From the NCBI RefSeq assembly GCF_027118995.1, contig NZ_CP098242.1:62001-126000 (forward strand): 64,000 nucleotides of DNA, read 5' to 3'. Positions 42,788 through 51,855 of the stretch are shown piece after piece (positions within the stretch are counted from its first letter, which is position 1; every line of letters begins with the position of its first letter). A program made the translations under genes and the position numbers. The notes below the pieces were generated by a model. It saw only the letters and a program-made list of their open reading frames with translations. It searched no databases and was not told where the DNA came from. Origin of the DNA: Oxalobacter vibrioformis (lineage in GTDB: Bacteria; Pseudomonadota; Gammaproteobacteria; Burkholderiales; Burkholderiaceae_D).

Positions 42788-43432
42788 TAGCTTCCCCAAC
42801 AAATATTGCAATTATTAAAATAAAAAAAACATGTCATTTTATCAGAGGAAAAAACATTTTTGAAACAAATGATATTAAATATCAATAATATAAGAAATCT
42901 AATATCTCAATTTCAATTATTCTTAATCTGATAAATCCAGGTCATTCAACAAATGAACTGAATCATTTTTTATGGTTTTTTCTCTCATGAAAAAACCATA
43001 AAAATCAAATAATCACCGTTTGCTCTTTTATGAGACACTCCTCGTTATTCGTTAACAAATAACGGCGAATTAACAGACAAAACGACCAGAGAATCTGGGG
43101 AATAAAAATATCCTCACCCAAGTGGTAATACATGAAGCCAGATTGCTGGAATTGCCGTTTCTCCTGTAAGCGCACCACACAAGAAAAACAAATCTTAATG
43201 TAAATGTTTGTTGCATCACAGTATAAAAAACAATGCAAACAACAAATAAATCATTAATTTTCAGCATTTTACATAAAAAATTTTCTTACATTTAAGTTAT
43301 AACAAAAATATATATACACCTCTTTTATATATCAATTTCGCATATACACAACTGTTCCATACAGGTACTCTTAAAAAGAAGACCGGAAAGCACTGTTTTA
43401 GCCAGGACTTTCCAGATACCGATGAAGGTAAT
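42788..43432. other. AT-rich intergenic region
   Basis: 645 bp with strong A+T excess. It contains a 15-bp palindromic hairpin (TTTTTATGGTTTTTT with its partner, 42966-43003), possibly a terminator. No credible gene: open stretches read as Cys/Phe-rich low-complexity. It must hold the promoters of the XRE gene and of the broken chemotaxis gene. Confidence 0.5.
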
Positions 43433-43868
43433 ATGAAGAATTTGAAGATAGGTACCCGACTCACTATCGGTTTTGTCATCGTGCTGTTGCTGACGATCAT
43501 CATGGCAATCATCAGCAGCTTGCCGCTCCGTCGCGTTGACCATGCACAACAGGCAAACCAGCTTGCCACCTCTGCAACAGATATTGCCATCAGAGGCGGA
43601 GAAGCCAACGTCCGGGTAGTTGAAACCATGCATCAAATTGATGCATCCGCAAAAAAGATTGAGGAAATCATCAGTGTGATTGACGGCATCGCCTTTCAGA
43701 CCAGCCTGCTGCCATTGAACGCGGCTGTGCACCAGCAGTAAACGCGGTAAAAAACTGCCGATACGGCTGCCGGGCTATATCAGGAATGAGGCAGACAGGG
43801 TTCCTGCACTCACTGCTGCCCGAAATATATCAACTGAAACTTATGAAGAGAAAATGGAAGAATTCTGA
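43433..43868 (+). pseudogene. Methyl-accepting chemotaxis protein, internally deleted
   Basis: A remnant with three MCP parts joined. Residues 1-32 are the N-terminal membrane segment (MKNLKIGTRLTIGFVIVLLLTIIMAI). These pass without a periplasmic sensor domain or HAMP to the signalling hairpin (RVVETMHQIDASAKKIEEIISVIDGIAFQT, altered to SLLPLNAAVHQQ where intact MCPs read NILALNAAVEAAR), ending in a stop at 43741. After a frame change the C-terminal tail follows (RLPGYIRNEADRV through TYEEKMEEF, stop at 43868). An intact MCP has about 540 residues; about three quarters is lost. It keeps a good ribosome binding site. Confidence 0.8.
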
Positions 43869-43882
43869 TCAATCATCCATTC

Positions 43883-43912
43883 AAAAAGGGAGGAATCATT
43901 CCTCCCTTTTTT
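43883..43912 (+). terminator. Terminator after the MCP remnant
   Basis: AAAAAGGGAGGAAT and ATTCCTCCCTTTTTT form a near-perfect stem with a one-base loop region and a T tract; it is kept intact although the gene is broken. Confidence 0.85.
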
Positions 43913-43930
43913 GCGCCGCCTGATGACAGG

Positions 43931-44505
43931 CTATTTTTCCGGAAAAATAGTCTGCCAATCTCTTTTCATATCAACAACAATCCATCCCTGCCGGGAAGCA
44001 TCATCCAGTGCTTTTTTCAGGGTTCCCATGCCCGAAAGACGGTCATAGGCATATTCACGCCGGGCATCGGTATGATGAACGATAACCCCCATTCCATTAC
44101 GCCCTGCCGTGGTCCATTCCAGCATTTCATAGTCACCATCCGAATTGCCGACAGCAATTACCGGCCGGATGCCAATAACCCGGTCTATCAGCAGTGCCTT
44201 GTTTTTCCCGTTTGAGATATTCTCAATCTTCTTTTTCCGGACGATTAAACCATCTGGGCATACACAGGCTGCTCAACCCACAGTGTGCCATCATTATCAA
44301 AAACCGCTATTCGCTCCGCTTCCGGCAAATAACCGGGACTATCGGGCGTTACCGTCTGCCTGACAAAAGCCATGATCCGCTGTTTTGCCGGGAGATCCGT
44401 CCATGAAGGCAACGGATCCGTCTGTGCCCACGCAACAGAAGAGAAAAGTGGGAAAAAGACGATGGCAAGCAAACAGGCTGTGACATATCTGATCTGAGGT
44501 AACAA
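43931..44505 (-). pseudogene. HAD-superfamily phosphatase, internally deleted
   Basis: The 5' part encodes a signal peptide (ending SSVAWAQ) and the HAD motif I region IAVFDNDGTLWVEQP; at about 44249 the frame breaks. The 3' part, in another frame, gives VIGIRPVIAVGNSDGDYEML (motif III/IV, GNSDGDYEM) and the C-terminus. The catalytic cap and middle third (about 150 residues, judging from typical secreted HAD acid phosphatases) are missing. It starts with TTG behind AGGAGG. It would have been a periplasmic phosphatase. Confidence 0.8.
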
Positions 44506-44604
44506 TATCCCGACCTCCTGTAAAAACGCCTGCTATGCAGGCGCGTATTATCGTAAAGCATCAGATAAAGCCGGCAGGTGCCTTACCAGCCAGCCCCGTT
44601 TTGG

Positions 44605-46824
44605 TCAGTCCTGTTTGAGATTGATGATTTTTTCAAACTCATCGAGAGACACAGGGACATGGAGATGGAATCCCTGCACATAATCCGCATTGCATTCCTG
44701 GCAATATTTCAGTTGCTCCGCTGTCTCCACCCCTTCAACGCACACCTTCCTGCCCATGGAATGAACCAGATCGATAATCAGGCGAATAAATGATTTCGAG
44801 TAGGCATCCGTCGTAATATCACGAATAAAGGTGCGATCAATCTTGACAATATCGATCGGCAATTCACGCATATTGCTTAAAGAGGAATATCCTGTGCCAA
44901 AATCATCCATTGAGATCCGTATCCCGTGTTCGCGGAATTCTTCTGAGAGGGATTTCATTCTCGTAATGTCATACATAGCCATGCCTTCTGTAATCTCAAA
45001 GACAATATTGGCCGTGTTGACGCCCGTTTCCTCCATGATCATCATGACTCTTTGCAGAAAATCCTGCTGCTGGAACTGGCGAATGGACACATTGATGCTG
45101 GTCCAGAATTCCGGATGGGTTTCGTTGACACGCCGGCATACCTGCGCCGATTCACGAAGGACAAATTCCCCGACAGGCACAATCAGCCCGAGATATTCAG
45201 CAAGCGGAATAAACTGGATAGGCGGGACCTGCGTACCGTCAGACAGGGTCCATCTCAACAATGCCTCAGCACCGATGACCATACCGGCATTATCAGTCTG
45301 CGGCTGGTAAAAGACAGAAAAACCACTGAAGTTGTTATCAATGGACTCGCGCATTTCCTTTTCGAGCTCGGCCCGCTCGACAGAGTCATTATCCTGGGTG
45401 GCATTGTAGAAAGCATAATTATTTTTGCCGGAACGCTTTGCCTGATACATGGCGATATCCGCATGCTTGATGATATCCTTGCTGTCCATGTTTTCTTCGG
45501 GAAAAGCAACGACACCGATACTCAACGTACAGTAGAAACTTTTGTTCAGGACATTCCAGGACATTTGCGCCCTGGCTAAAAGTCCGTTGATGACCCGCTG
45601 CACCGAACCGGCATTTTCCGGGTGCAGCAAAATAACAAACTCATCCCCGCCAAAACGGAAAATCTCTGACTCGCTCTTATAATTTTCCAGCAGGAAGGAG
45701 GCAAACGCTTTCAGGATAACGTCACCATAATCATGTCCATAACCATCATTGATGATTTTGAAGTCATCCATATCAATGAAGAGGACATAGCCGCTCTGGC
45801 CGATTTCCTTTGCCTTGGTCACGGCATGATTCAGGCGCGTTTCCAGATAGTAGCGATTAGGCAGTCCTGTTAACTGGTCTGTCAGCGCCATATTGCTGAT
45901 GGCCTGCTCATTTCGCCTTCTTAACAGCGCAGTGGAAACAAGGCGGGTCACATTTTCGAGAAAGGCGATGGTATCACTGTCCCAATCGCGATTTTTGACA
46001 CACTCGTCAAAGCAGAGAAAACCGAAATGTTCTTCCTGAATATAGACAGAAAACATGGCCGACGCACGGACATTTTCCATTTCAAAACGTTTTTTTGACC
46101 CCTTGGGATCATCATCCGAGTTAATAATGATGCAACCCGATTCCATCAGGCTGCGGGTAACCTCGGGCAAATCATTTTCGTAATTCAGGACGAAATCATC
46201 CCTTCCCATCATGGGTGAAATACCCGTATTGAACCACTCATGGATGGCTTTGCATTGGGTATGGTTCCGGCTGTCCTCAAAAAGGGTGATGCGGCTGATA
46301 TCCAGATACACACCAGCCCTGTCCAAAATGGTCTGCAATGCCTTGTCCAGGTCGACATCATGCAGCCCCTGCAGGATATTATTCAGGACAACTTTCTGTC
46401 TCTGGCTGTCTTCAATTTTGTCGATATTGGATTTTGCCTCGGTGTAGTCCCGCATGATGCAGTCATAATGAATGACTTTACCCTCAGGGGAACGCTCGAC
46501 AATGGTGGCATCCGTAATCCACATGGGTGTGCCATCCGCCTTTCTGATGCGATACACCATGCTGAACTGATCCGTATTTTCTTCATCATGACGTTTTAAC
46601 GCATCAGATACCATATCGACGTCATCCGGGTGGACGAGATCGATCCAGTGAATCTTTCCGGAAACAAAGTCCTCCCTGGAATACCCATAAGAAGAAATAT
46701 TCTCGGTAACAAACAGTGTGGAAAAACCGTTTTCAGGACCGGTTACCCGAATGGAAACCGATGGGCTTCGCTCAACAATTTCTTCGGCGATCTGGCGTGA
46801 CATGTGTTGTTTTGGTTCTGCCAC
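44605..46824 (-). CDS. PAS-GAF-GGDEF-EAL cyclic-di-GMP enzyme
   Basis: 739-residue soluble signalling protein. Order: PAS with PAC (residues about 15-135), GAF (150-310), GGDEF (325-480, intact FGGDEF with DMDDFKIINDGYGHDYGD) and EAL (505-740). The EAL part keeps EALLRW, the metal and catalytic set DDFGTGYSSL and KIDRTF, and the C-terminal QGFHLHVP, so phosphodiesterase activity is likely; the diguanylate-cyclase I-site RxxD is not seen before GGDEF. It makes or breaks c-di-GMP depending on signals at PAS and GAF. The start is taken as GTG at 46824, where CGGAG is six bases upstream; a TTG at 46854 is the alternative. Confidence 0.9.
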   Translation of the reverse strand: MAEPKQHMSRQIAEEIVERSPSVSIRVTGPENGFSTLFVTENISSYGYSREDFVSGKIHWIDLVHPDDVDMVSDALKRHDEENTDQFSMVYRIRKADGTPMWITDATIVERSPEGKVIHYDCIMRDYTEAKSNIDKIEDSQRQKVVLNNILQGLHDVDLDKALQTILDRAGVYLDISRITLFEDSRNHTQCKAIHEWFNTGISPMMGRDDFVLNYENDLPEVTRSLMESGCIIINSDDDPKGSKKRFEMENVRASAMFSVYIQEEHFGFLCFDECVKNRDWDSDTIAFLENVTRLVSTALLRRRNEQAISNMALTDQLTGLPNRYYLETRLNHAVTKAKEIGQSGYVLFIDMDDFKIINDGYGHDYGDVILKAFASFLLENYKSESEIFRFGGDEFVILLHPENAGSVQRVINGLLARAQMSWNVLNKSFYCTLSIGVVAFPEENMDSKDIIKHADIAMYQAKRSGKNNYAFYNATQDNDSVERAELEKEMRESIDNNFSGFSVFYQPQTDNAGMVIGAEALLRWTLSDGTQVPPIQFIPLAEYLGLIVPVGEFVLRESAQVCRRVNETHPEFWTSINVSIRQFQQQDFLQRVMMIMEETGVNTANIVFEITEGMAMYDITRMKSLSEEFREHGIRISMDDFGTGYSSLSNMRELPIDIVKIDRTFIRDITTDAYSKSFIRLIIDLVHSMGRKVCVEGVETAEQLKYCQECNADYVQGFHLHVPVSLDEFEKIINLKQD

Positions 46825-47011
46825 ATTATTCTCCGCAAGTTTCAGCCATGACAATCAATCCTGCTTTTGTTTATGTTCTGCCAGCATGAGTAAAAGCAGA
46901 CTGTCACGACCAGTCCCGCAAAATGAGACTACCTTGCAATATAGTATAAATTCCGGGAATCCGGCAAAGAAAACGACGTATTTTACGTGCAAATGTTGTT
47001 TTTTTTGCACG

Positions 47012-48001
47012 TCACTCCTCTTTCTCCGGTTCCCAGTTGTCGTCCCTCTCAAACGCTCCCTTTTCATTACGGAAAAAGGCCGTTCCATAATCCGCCTTCA
47101 GGTACGAAATAATATCCGGATCATAATTGGCAACCGTATTGAGCATGTAGATACCGGAATTAGCCGGGTTATCCATATACTCTGCCGTTTCATCGCCTGC
47201 GGCAAAACGCCAGCCGCTGTCTCCCTCATATTCCGGCATTTCCCGGTACATGAAACCCACCTTGCTCGCATCAACCATGATCCGGTCTGTGGCAAAGCAT
47301 CCTTCTGCACCTCCCCAATCAATCAGCGGGCGAATATCTGTTATCGCGAAATTTTTTGCAGAAACCGACAAGCCATAATTTTTCCGGCCCACGTTCAGTA
47401 CATGTGACACTTCACCACCAAAAAGCGCAAGCAATTTCTGGGTATCGTGCTGTCTCTTGAAATCAGTTTCCTCTTCGTACAGAGGAAAAAGCTGGTAAAA
47501 ATGGACGGCTTCTCCACCGGGAAGCGTGCAGAGCATGCTTGCTTCGTCCGGGTAAGGATCAACCAGCAGCATAGTGGAAAGCGTCGTATTTTCGGCAAAA
47601 GGTTCTCCACTGGGAACCGTGTGTCCCCAGCCAAGCCAGGTATCCATATCAACAGGCAGCCGGGCCAGGATTTTCAGCCAGCGAATCGGCCAGTACCATT
47701 TTTCGTCACTGTCATCGAGCTTCCAGTCCGGTGGCAGCGTTACCAGCAGTTCTGCCCGTGACAGACCGCTCTGTTGCAGTCTGTCAGGCAGGGTCATCCT
47801 GTGTGCCCCCATTCCCATTGTGACAAGCGTATAAAAAGGTTTCGTTTCGCTTGGCGGGATAATGCAGATATCAACATGAATGCCAGAAGAAGCAACCTCG
47901 TGAAAAACATGCTCAAAAGCGCCAAAATGTTTTTCGATATGCTGTTCTATACAATCGATTTCTTCTTCTGTATACACCACCGGCTTGATTGACTTGCCCA
48001 T
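47012..48001 (-). CDS. Suppressor-of-fused domain plus DUF2185 (Imm33-like) protein
   Basis: 329-residue protein with two modules. Residues about 15-190 resemble the bacterial suppressor-of-fused domain (HVDICIIPPSETKPFYTLVTMGMGAHRM, then LPPDWKL and WPIRWLKILARLP). Residues about 225-325 match the DUF2185 immunity-protein family (VDASKVGFMYREMPEYEGDSGWRFAAGDETAEYMDNPANSGIYMLNT, then NYDPDIISYL). Both domains occur in polymorphic toxin immunity proteins; a toxin partner is not adjacent. AGGAAAGGGAAA precedes the ATG. It lies about 120 bp after the ankyrin gene on the same strand, another family common near effector loci. Confidence 0.82.
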   Translation of the reverse strand: MGKSIKPVVYTEEEIDCIEQHIEKHFGAFEHVFHEVASSGIHVDICIIPPSETKPFYTLVTMGMGAHRMTLPDRLQQSGLSRAELLVTLPPDWKLDDSDEKWYWPIRWLKILARLPVDMDTWLGWGHTVPSGEPFAENTTLSTMLLVDPYPDEASMLCTLPGGEAVHFYQLFPLYEEETDFKRQHDTQKLLALFGGEVSHVLNVGRKNYGLSVSAKNFAITDIRPLIDWGGAEGCFATDRIMVDASKVGFMYREMPEYEGDSGWRFAAGDETAEYMDNPANSGIYMLNTVANYDPDIISYLKADYGTAFFRNEKGAFERDDNWEPEKEE

Positions 48002-48118
48002 ATTTTCCCTTTCCTGGGGACGGATTGATTACCAGCCCTGTTTTTTGCGTATTCCTTTTTTCCACCAGCCTTGATCAGTATGTCACTGATTTGCTTGTCG
48101 TCATTGCGTGAAACCATA

Positions 48119-49831
48119 TCAAGCGGTGTTTTCGCCTTTTTCATCTGCCGCGTTCGGATTGGCACCGGCTGCTAAAAGACGCTTGACGATTGCCGCATCA
48201 GGATAACGTCCTGCTATATGCAAAGGCGTTCTTTTATACCTGTCCAAGCTGTTGGGGTTGGCCCCTGCCGTCAAGAGCATATCGACAATATCACTCCGTT
48301 TCTTTTGAACAGCCATATGAAGCGGCGTCGGCTTTTCAAAGGAATTAGCCGTTGTATCCAGATGGACGTCCGCATCAATCAGTGTTTTTATCACATCAAG
48401 GTCTCCTGTCTCTACTGCAATGGCCAGCAAATCGTCAGTTCCTGCATGCATCTTGCCGTAAGTATCGACAAAACGCCTGCCAGGGAGATCCACACTGCCA
48501 TTTACCGGTGCACCGGCAGCCAGCAGTACCTTGATCATATCCACTCTTTTTTGCGTAACGGCATACTCCAGCGCACTGTCTTCATCGCGATTGCGCGTTT
48601 TCACATCCACCCCTTCCTTGATAGCCGCATTCAAAAGCGGAAGGCTCCCCGAGTGAACGGCAAACATCACCAGGGTGCCGTCCTCGCGCTTGACAACGGG
48701 TTTGGCCTTATATTCAAGCAGCAGGAGCATCATGTCCACGTTCTCTGTACGCCAGTCAATAACGCTTAACGCAGGCTGTTTTGGAGTGACCATTGTCGAT
48801 GCCCCGTTTTCCAGAAGCAGTTGCGCCATATCCACTGCCTTTGGTTTTCTCCGCAACACGTAATAAAGCGCGGTCTGACCATTCTTATCCTTGGCATCGA
48901 CTTTTGCACCCGCCTTAAGCAAGCGTTTCACGACATCAATTTTCCTTCCTTCTGCCGCCCGGCTTAACCCTTCTCTCCCGTCATGGTCGGTGACCGTGAT
49001 ATTGGCGCCCTTCTCGATCATCAGGGAAATAATATCCAGATCTCCCCGTGACAGTGCTGATAAGAAGGGGTGCGTCATGCGGGAAACCAGATTGGGATCT
49101 GCCCCTTTTTCCAGGAGAAAAATACCGATCGATTTGTCACGCCTCTGCTCAAAAAACTGATGCAGTGCTGTACCAAAAACCGGGTCAATCTCATTGATAT
49201 CGGTTCCTTTTTTCAGCATGGCGTCCAGCCCTTCCGGATTCACGCCTAATATGACCGCCTGCGCCAGGGTCGGAATGGGCCTGTTATGTTTTTTTTCCTG
49301 TTCGATTGTTTCAGAAATGATTTTCACTTCTTCAGAAGAAATAAGGCTGATCTGAACATCCTTTTTTTCTTTTTTCTGGCTGGCTTTTGCCCCGTGGGAT
49401 ACCAGGAGTTTTTTCATTTCATCAGATTTAGCCAGAGAAAGCGCATCCCGCAGATTCGGGTTGGCCTTATGGGCAAGGAGCAGTTTGACGATTTCCGGCT
49501 GATTGGAACGCACAGCCATTTGCAGTGCCGTTTGCCCCCCGGCCGAAATGATATCGGGATTGGCCTTCTTCTTGAGAAAATCGTGAACTTTATCAATCTC
49601 TCCATACATCGATGCACTTTGCAGCGGGGTCATGCCCATATGGTTATAACGGTCAATTTCCGGTACCGGCCGTTTTTCCTGACCTTTCTTGGGGGGATTA
49701 TTTTCCTTGTATACCTCATCACCATTCATGAGGCGGCCAAGTTCGTCATAAGCCGGCGTCACCGCATGAGATGAAAAAGGCAGGAAAAGAAACACAATGA
49801 AAGCAGTTAAGGCTGAAAAAAAATAGCGCAT
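48119..49831 (-). CDS. Exported ankyrin-repeat protein, C-terminal frameshift
   Basis: 570-residue protein with a signal peptide (MRYFFSALTAFIVFLFLPFSSHA) and about a dozen ankyrin repeats (pattern GQTALQMAVRSNQPEIVKLLLAHKANPN). Ankyrin arrays bind partners; here a periplasmic or exported role is likely. ATG at 49831 with AGGGA is chosen over a TTG at 49846. The frame stops at 48119 in the middle of a repeat (NAADEKGENTA). One base less in GGCGAAAACACC lets it continue as TPLDMVSRNDDKQISDILIKAGGKK to the natural repeat end, so a one-base insertion probably clipped about the last 25-45 residues. Confidence 0.82.
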   Translation of the reverse strand: MRYFFSALTAFIVFLFLPFSSHAVTPAYDELGRLMNGDEVYKENNPPKKGQEKRPVPEIDRYNHMGMTPLQSASMYGEIDKVHDFLKKKANPDIISAGGQTALQMAVRSNQPEIVKLLLAHKANPNLRDALSLAKSDEMKKLLVSHGAKASQKKEKKDVQISLISSEEVKIISETIEQEKKHNRPIPTLAQAVILGVNPEGLDAMLKKGTDINEIDPVFGTALHQFFEQRRDKSIGIFLLEKGADPNLVSRMTHPFLSALSRGDLDIISLMIEKGANITVTDHDGREGLSRAAEGRKIDVVKRLLKAGAKVDAKDKNGQTALYYVLRRKPKAVDMAQLLLENGASTMVTPKQPALSVIDWRTENVDMMLLLLEYKAKPVVKREDGTLVMFAVHSGSLPLLNAAIKEGVDVKTRNRDEDSALEYAVTQKRVDMIKVLLAAGAPVNGSVDLPGRRFVDTYGKMHAGTDDLLAIAVETGDLDVIKTLIDADVHLDTTANSFEKPTPLHMAVQKKRSDIVDMLLTAGANPNSLDRYKRTPLHIAGRYPDAAIVKRLLAAGANPNAADEKGENTA

Positions 49832-49901
49832 GACTTTCCCTTTCAAGTAATCAGGAAATCATACACTATATCTGCACTGATTCTGCCCGCACTGCCGACG
49901 T

Positions 49902-49921
49902 AAAAAAAGGGGCAAAGCCCC
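49902..49921 (-). terminator. Terminator after the charged secreted protein gene
   Basis: GGGGC and GCCCC with a three-base loop, followed on the minus strand by seven T residues. It lies 36 bp past the stop of the gene at 49957. Confidence 0.75.
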
Positions 49922-49956
49922 GGGAGTGATTGTCCTGCATTCAGGCCGCTGTCAGA

Positions 49957-50373
49957 TTACTCTTTCTGCTGTGAACGCACTTTGCCATCTTCCCGCTTGC
50001 GATCCTTGCGGTCTTTCCTTTCCTTATCCGGCCTGTTGCTACTTTCCCTGTCTTCCTTGTCTCGCTGCTTCTGCTCCGTCTCGCGCTCCCTGTCCTGTTT
50101 TTTCTGCGCTTTCCGGCGATCTTTATTCGGCTTTTTCCCTTCTTTATCCCGTGCTTTCTCGCGCTTTACCTCATCCTTGTCACGCGCTTTTTTCTCCCTG
50201 CCATCCTTGTTGCGCTCCATCGTTTTTTTCTCATTCTGTTTTCTTTGCTCAGGCTTGTCTTTCCTGACTTCTTCAGGCATATCCTTTTCGCCCTGGGGAG
50301 CTGGGAAAGCCGGTGAAACGACAAAAGAAAAGCCTGCCAGCAGTGCAACAAGCATCTTCGTGCTTTTTTTCAT
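49957..50373 (-). CDS. Highly charged low-complexity exported protein
   Basis: 138 residues: a signal peptide (MKKSTKMLVALLAGFSFVVSPAFPA) and a mature part almost wholly of Lys, Arg, Glu, Asp and Gln (KKARDKDEVKREKARDKEG and so on), without hydrophobic core or cysteine. It is expected to be unfolded or a single charged helix, perhaps binding nucleic acid, lipopolysaccharide or metal. No family recognised. GAGAGGA stands before the ATG. It is followed by its own terminator and lies 80 bp after the small gene at 50452. Confidence 0.65.
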   Translation of the reverse strand: MKKSTKMLVALLAGFSFVVSPAFPAPQGEKDMPEEVRKDKPEQRKQNEKKTMERNKDGREKKARDKDEVKREKARDKEGKKPNKDRRKAQKKQDRERETEQKQRDKEDRESSNRPDKERKDRKDRKREDGKVRSQQKE

Positions 50374-50451
50374 GATTGATTCCTCTCTGTTATGGGTATC
50401 TGATTCGAAGAATGGTTTTTATACCGCCTCCTTCTGTTTCCTCTTGGCGTT

Positions 50452-50658
50452 TTACAGCTTTTTGGCACTTCGTATCGCATTAATCAGGGTTTCCGTATAC
50501 CCAGCAGGAATGATCACCATGCTGTCTTCCTCCCCGAGTTCTCCCTGCTGCCTGATAATCAGCTGATCTGAATTGTCCAGATAGACTGCAACGGCTTCCG
50601 ATTTTGGAACAATCACATGTGATTTGGCATCCTCTTTATCCCAGCTCCATCCTGTCAT
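50452..50658 (-). CDS. Small hypothetical protein
   Basis: 68-residue soluble protein with alternating strands (HVIVPKSEAVAVYLDNSDQLIIRQQGELGEEDSMVIIPAGYTETLINAIRSAKKL), suggesting a small beta-rich fold with a C-terminal helix. AGGAGG at 12 bases before the ATG supports translation. I cannot assign a family. It is divergent from the flavodoxin-ferredoxin gene across a 345-bp gap and upstream of the charged exported protein on the same strand. Confidence 0.6.
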   Translation of the reverse strand: MTGWSWDKEDAKSHVIVPKSEAVAVYLDNSDQLIIRQQGELGEEDSMVIIPAGYTETLINAIRSAKKL

Positions 50659-51003
50659 AACCGGCCTCCTGTCTATACGATTTTCAAATAAAACAGCGAT
50701 GTCATGCCGATATCCTTCTCATGCATCTTTCCACGCATTCCCCCTATTTTCTCTGATTTTTGGCAAACATTACCGTTTGTTACAACCAGATACACAACAC
50801 TTTTTTCCTGACAGCGGGCAAGCGGATAAAATTCCGGCAAAAAACCGCTCCCGAACGCTCCCGGGTAAGGCATCCGGTATGCCATATTGACACTTTTTCA
50901 GGAGTGAAAGAAGATATGCGGGTACCTTCTGTTCACAGCAAAGCCAAAAATCGCTTAAACTTTCATGAACGGAAATATTCAATTTCAAAAAAAGGAAAAC
51001 AGA
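50659..51003. other. Intergenic region
   Basis: 345 bp between divergent genes. It must contain both promoters; I see no terminator, repeat or RNA gene that I would defend. Confidence 0.4.
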
Positions 51004-51780
51004 ATGCAGACAGATGCGATTGAACAGGTTTACTTCAGTCCGGCCGGCACAACCAAGGCAGTTGTCGATGAAATCAGCAAGGCCTTCTTTGGACAGAAAA
51101 ACGAATTCAATCTGATGTGGGATCCGCTGGATGAGGAAACGGTTATTCCTTCCAATACGCTGGCAATTGTCGCCATGCCGGTTTTCTCCGGCAGGATTCC
51201 GGATCTGTGCGCGCAAAAACTTGCCAACCTGAAGGGGGAAAATACCCCTGCTATTGCGGTTGTCACCTATGGCAATCGGGAGTATGAAGATGCACTTCTG
51301 GAATTGAAAACGATCCTGGAAAGAAACGGTTTTGTCCTTTTGGGTGCAGGCGCAGTTGTGACCCAGCACTCGATTTTCCCGCAGGTTGGCACAGACCGGC
51401 CGGATCCCCAGGACAGACGAGCGCTGACGACCTTTGCCCGGCAATGTTCACAAAAACTGCGCGCCTATCCGGAAAAACCGCTGCCGGCAATCGAGGTAAA
51501 AGGTAATTTCCCTTACCGGGAGTACAAGGTACCGGCAATGAAACCGACGGTTAATGATAATTGCACGCTTTGCGGGATTTGTGCTTCGGTATGCCCTGTT
51601 GGTGCCATCCCGCCGGATAATCCCAAAACGAAGGACACTGATCTTTGCATCACCTGTACCGCCTGTATTGCGGTTTGCCCCGAAAAGGCCCAAGGGTTCC
51701 ACTCACCGGAATATGCTGAATATGGCGCTGTATTTGCTGAAAAGAACAGTGCCAGAAAAGAACCGGAATTCTTCATGTAA
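51004..51780 (+). CDS. Flavodoxin-like / 2[4Fe-4S] ferredoxin fusion (EFR1-type)
   Basis: 258-residue redox protein. Residues 1-165 form a flavodoxin-like domain starting IEQVYFSPAGTTKAVVDEI (phosphate-binding S-P-A-G-T-T). Residues about 180-235 carry two four-cysteine [4Fe-4S] motifs, CTLCGICASVCPVGAI and CITCTACIAVCPEKA. Such EFR1-type proteins move electrons between low-potential carriers and are common in anaerobes. The ATG at 51004 has AAAGGAAAA upstream; a frame opening at 50965 adds 13 residues without a binding site. Its donors and acceptors are unknown; it is a single gene ended by a strong terminator. Confidence 0.85.
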   Translation: MQTDAIEQVYFSPAGTTKAVVDEISKAFFGQKNEFNLMWDPLDEETVIPSNTLAIVAMPVFSGRIPDLCAQKLANLKGENTPAIAVVTYGNREYEDALLELKTILERNGFVLLGAGAVVTQHSIFPQVGTDRPDPQDRRALTTFARQCSQKLRAYPEKPLPAIEVKGNFPYREYKVPAMKPTVNDNCTLCGICASVCPVGAIPPDNPKTKDTDLCITCTACIAVCPEKAQGFHSPEYAEYGAVFAEKNSARKEPEFFM

Positions 51781-51800
51781 GGCAGCCAGGCTTTCCCGCA

Positions 51801-51835
51801 AAAAAGCCTCCTGTATCAGGAGGCTTTGTTTTTTC
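51801..51835 (+). terminator. Terminator of the flavodoxin-ferredoxin gene
   Basis: AAAGCCTCCTG and CAGGAGGCTTT form a perfect 11-bp stem with a three-base loop, followed by GTTTTTT. Confidence 0.9.
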
Positions 51836-51855
51836 AGGAACATGTCATCAGGGTA

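Noticed and set aside
43005..43267. Minus-strand open frames near the broken chemotaxis gene
   Set aside because: AT-rich, Cys/Phe-rich sequence without ribosome binding site or any recognisable pattern.
46985..47013. Inverted repeat ACGTGCAAA/TTTGCACGT at the end of the SUFU-domain gene
   Set aside because: It lacks a U tract in the direction of the gene and is not clearly a terminator.
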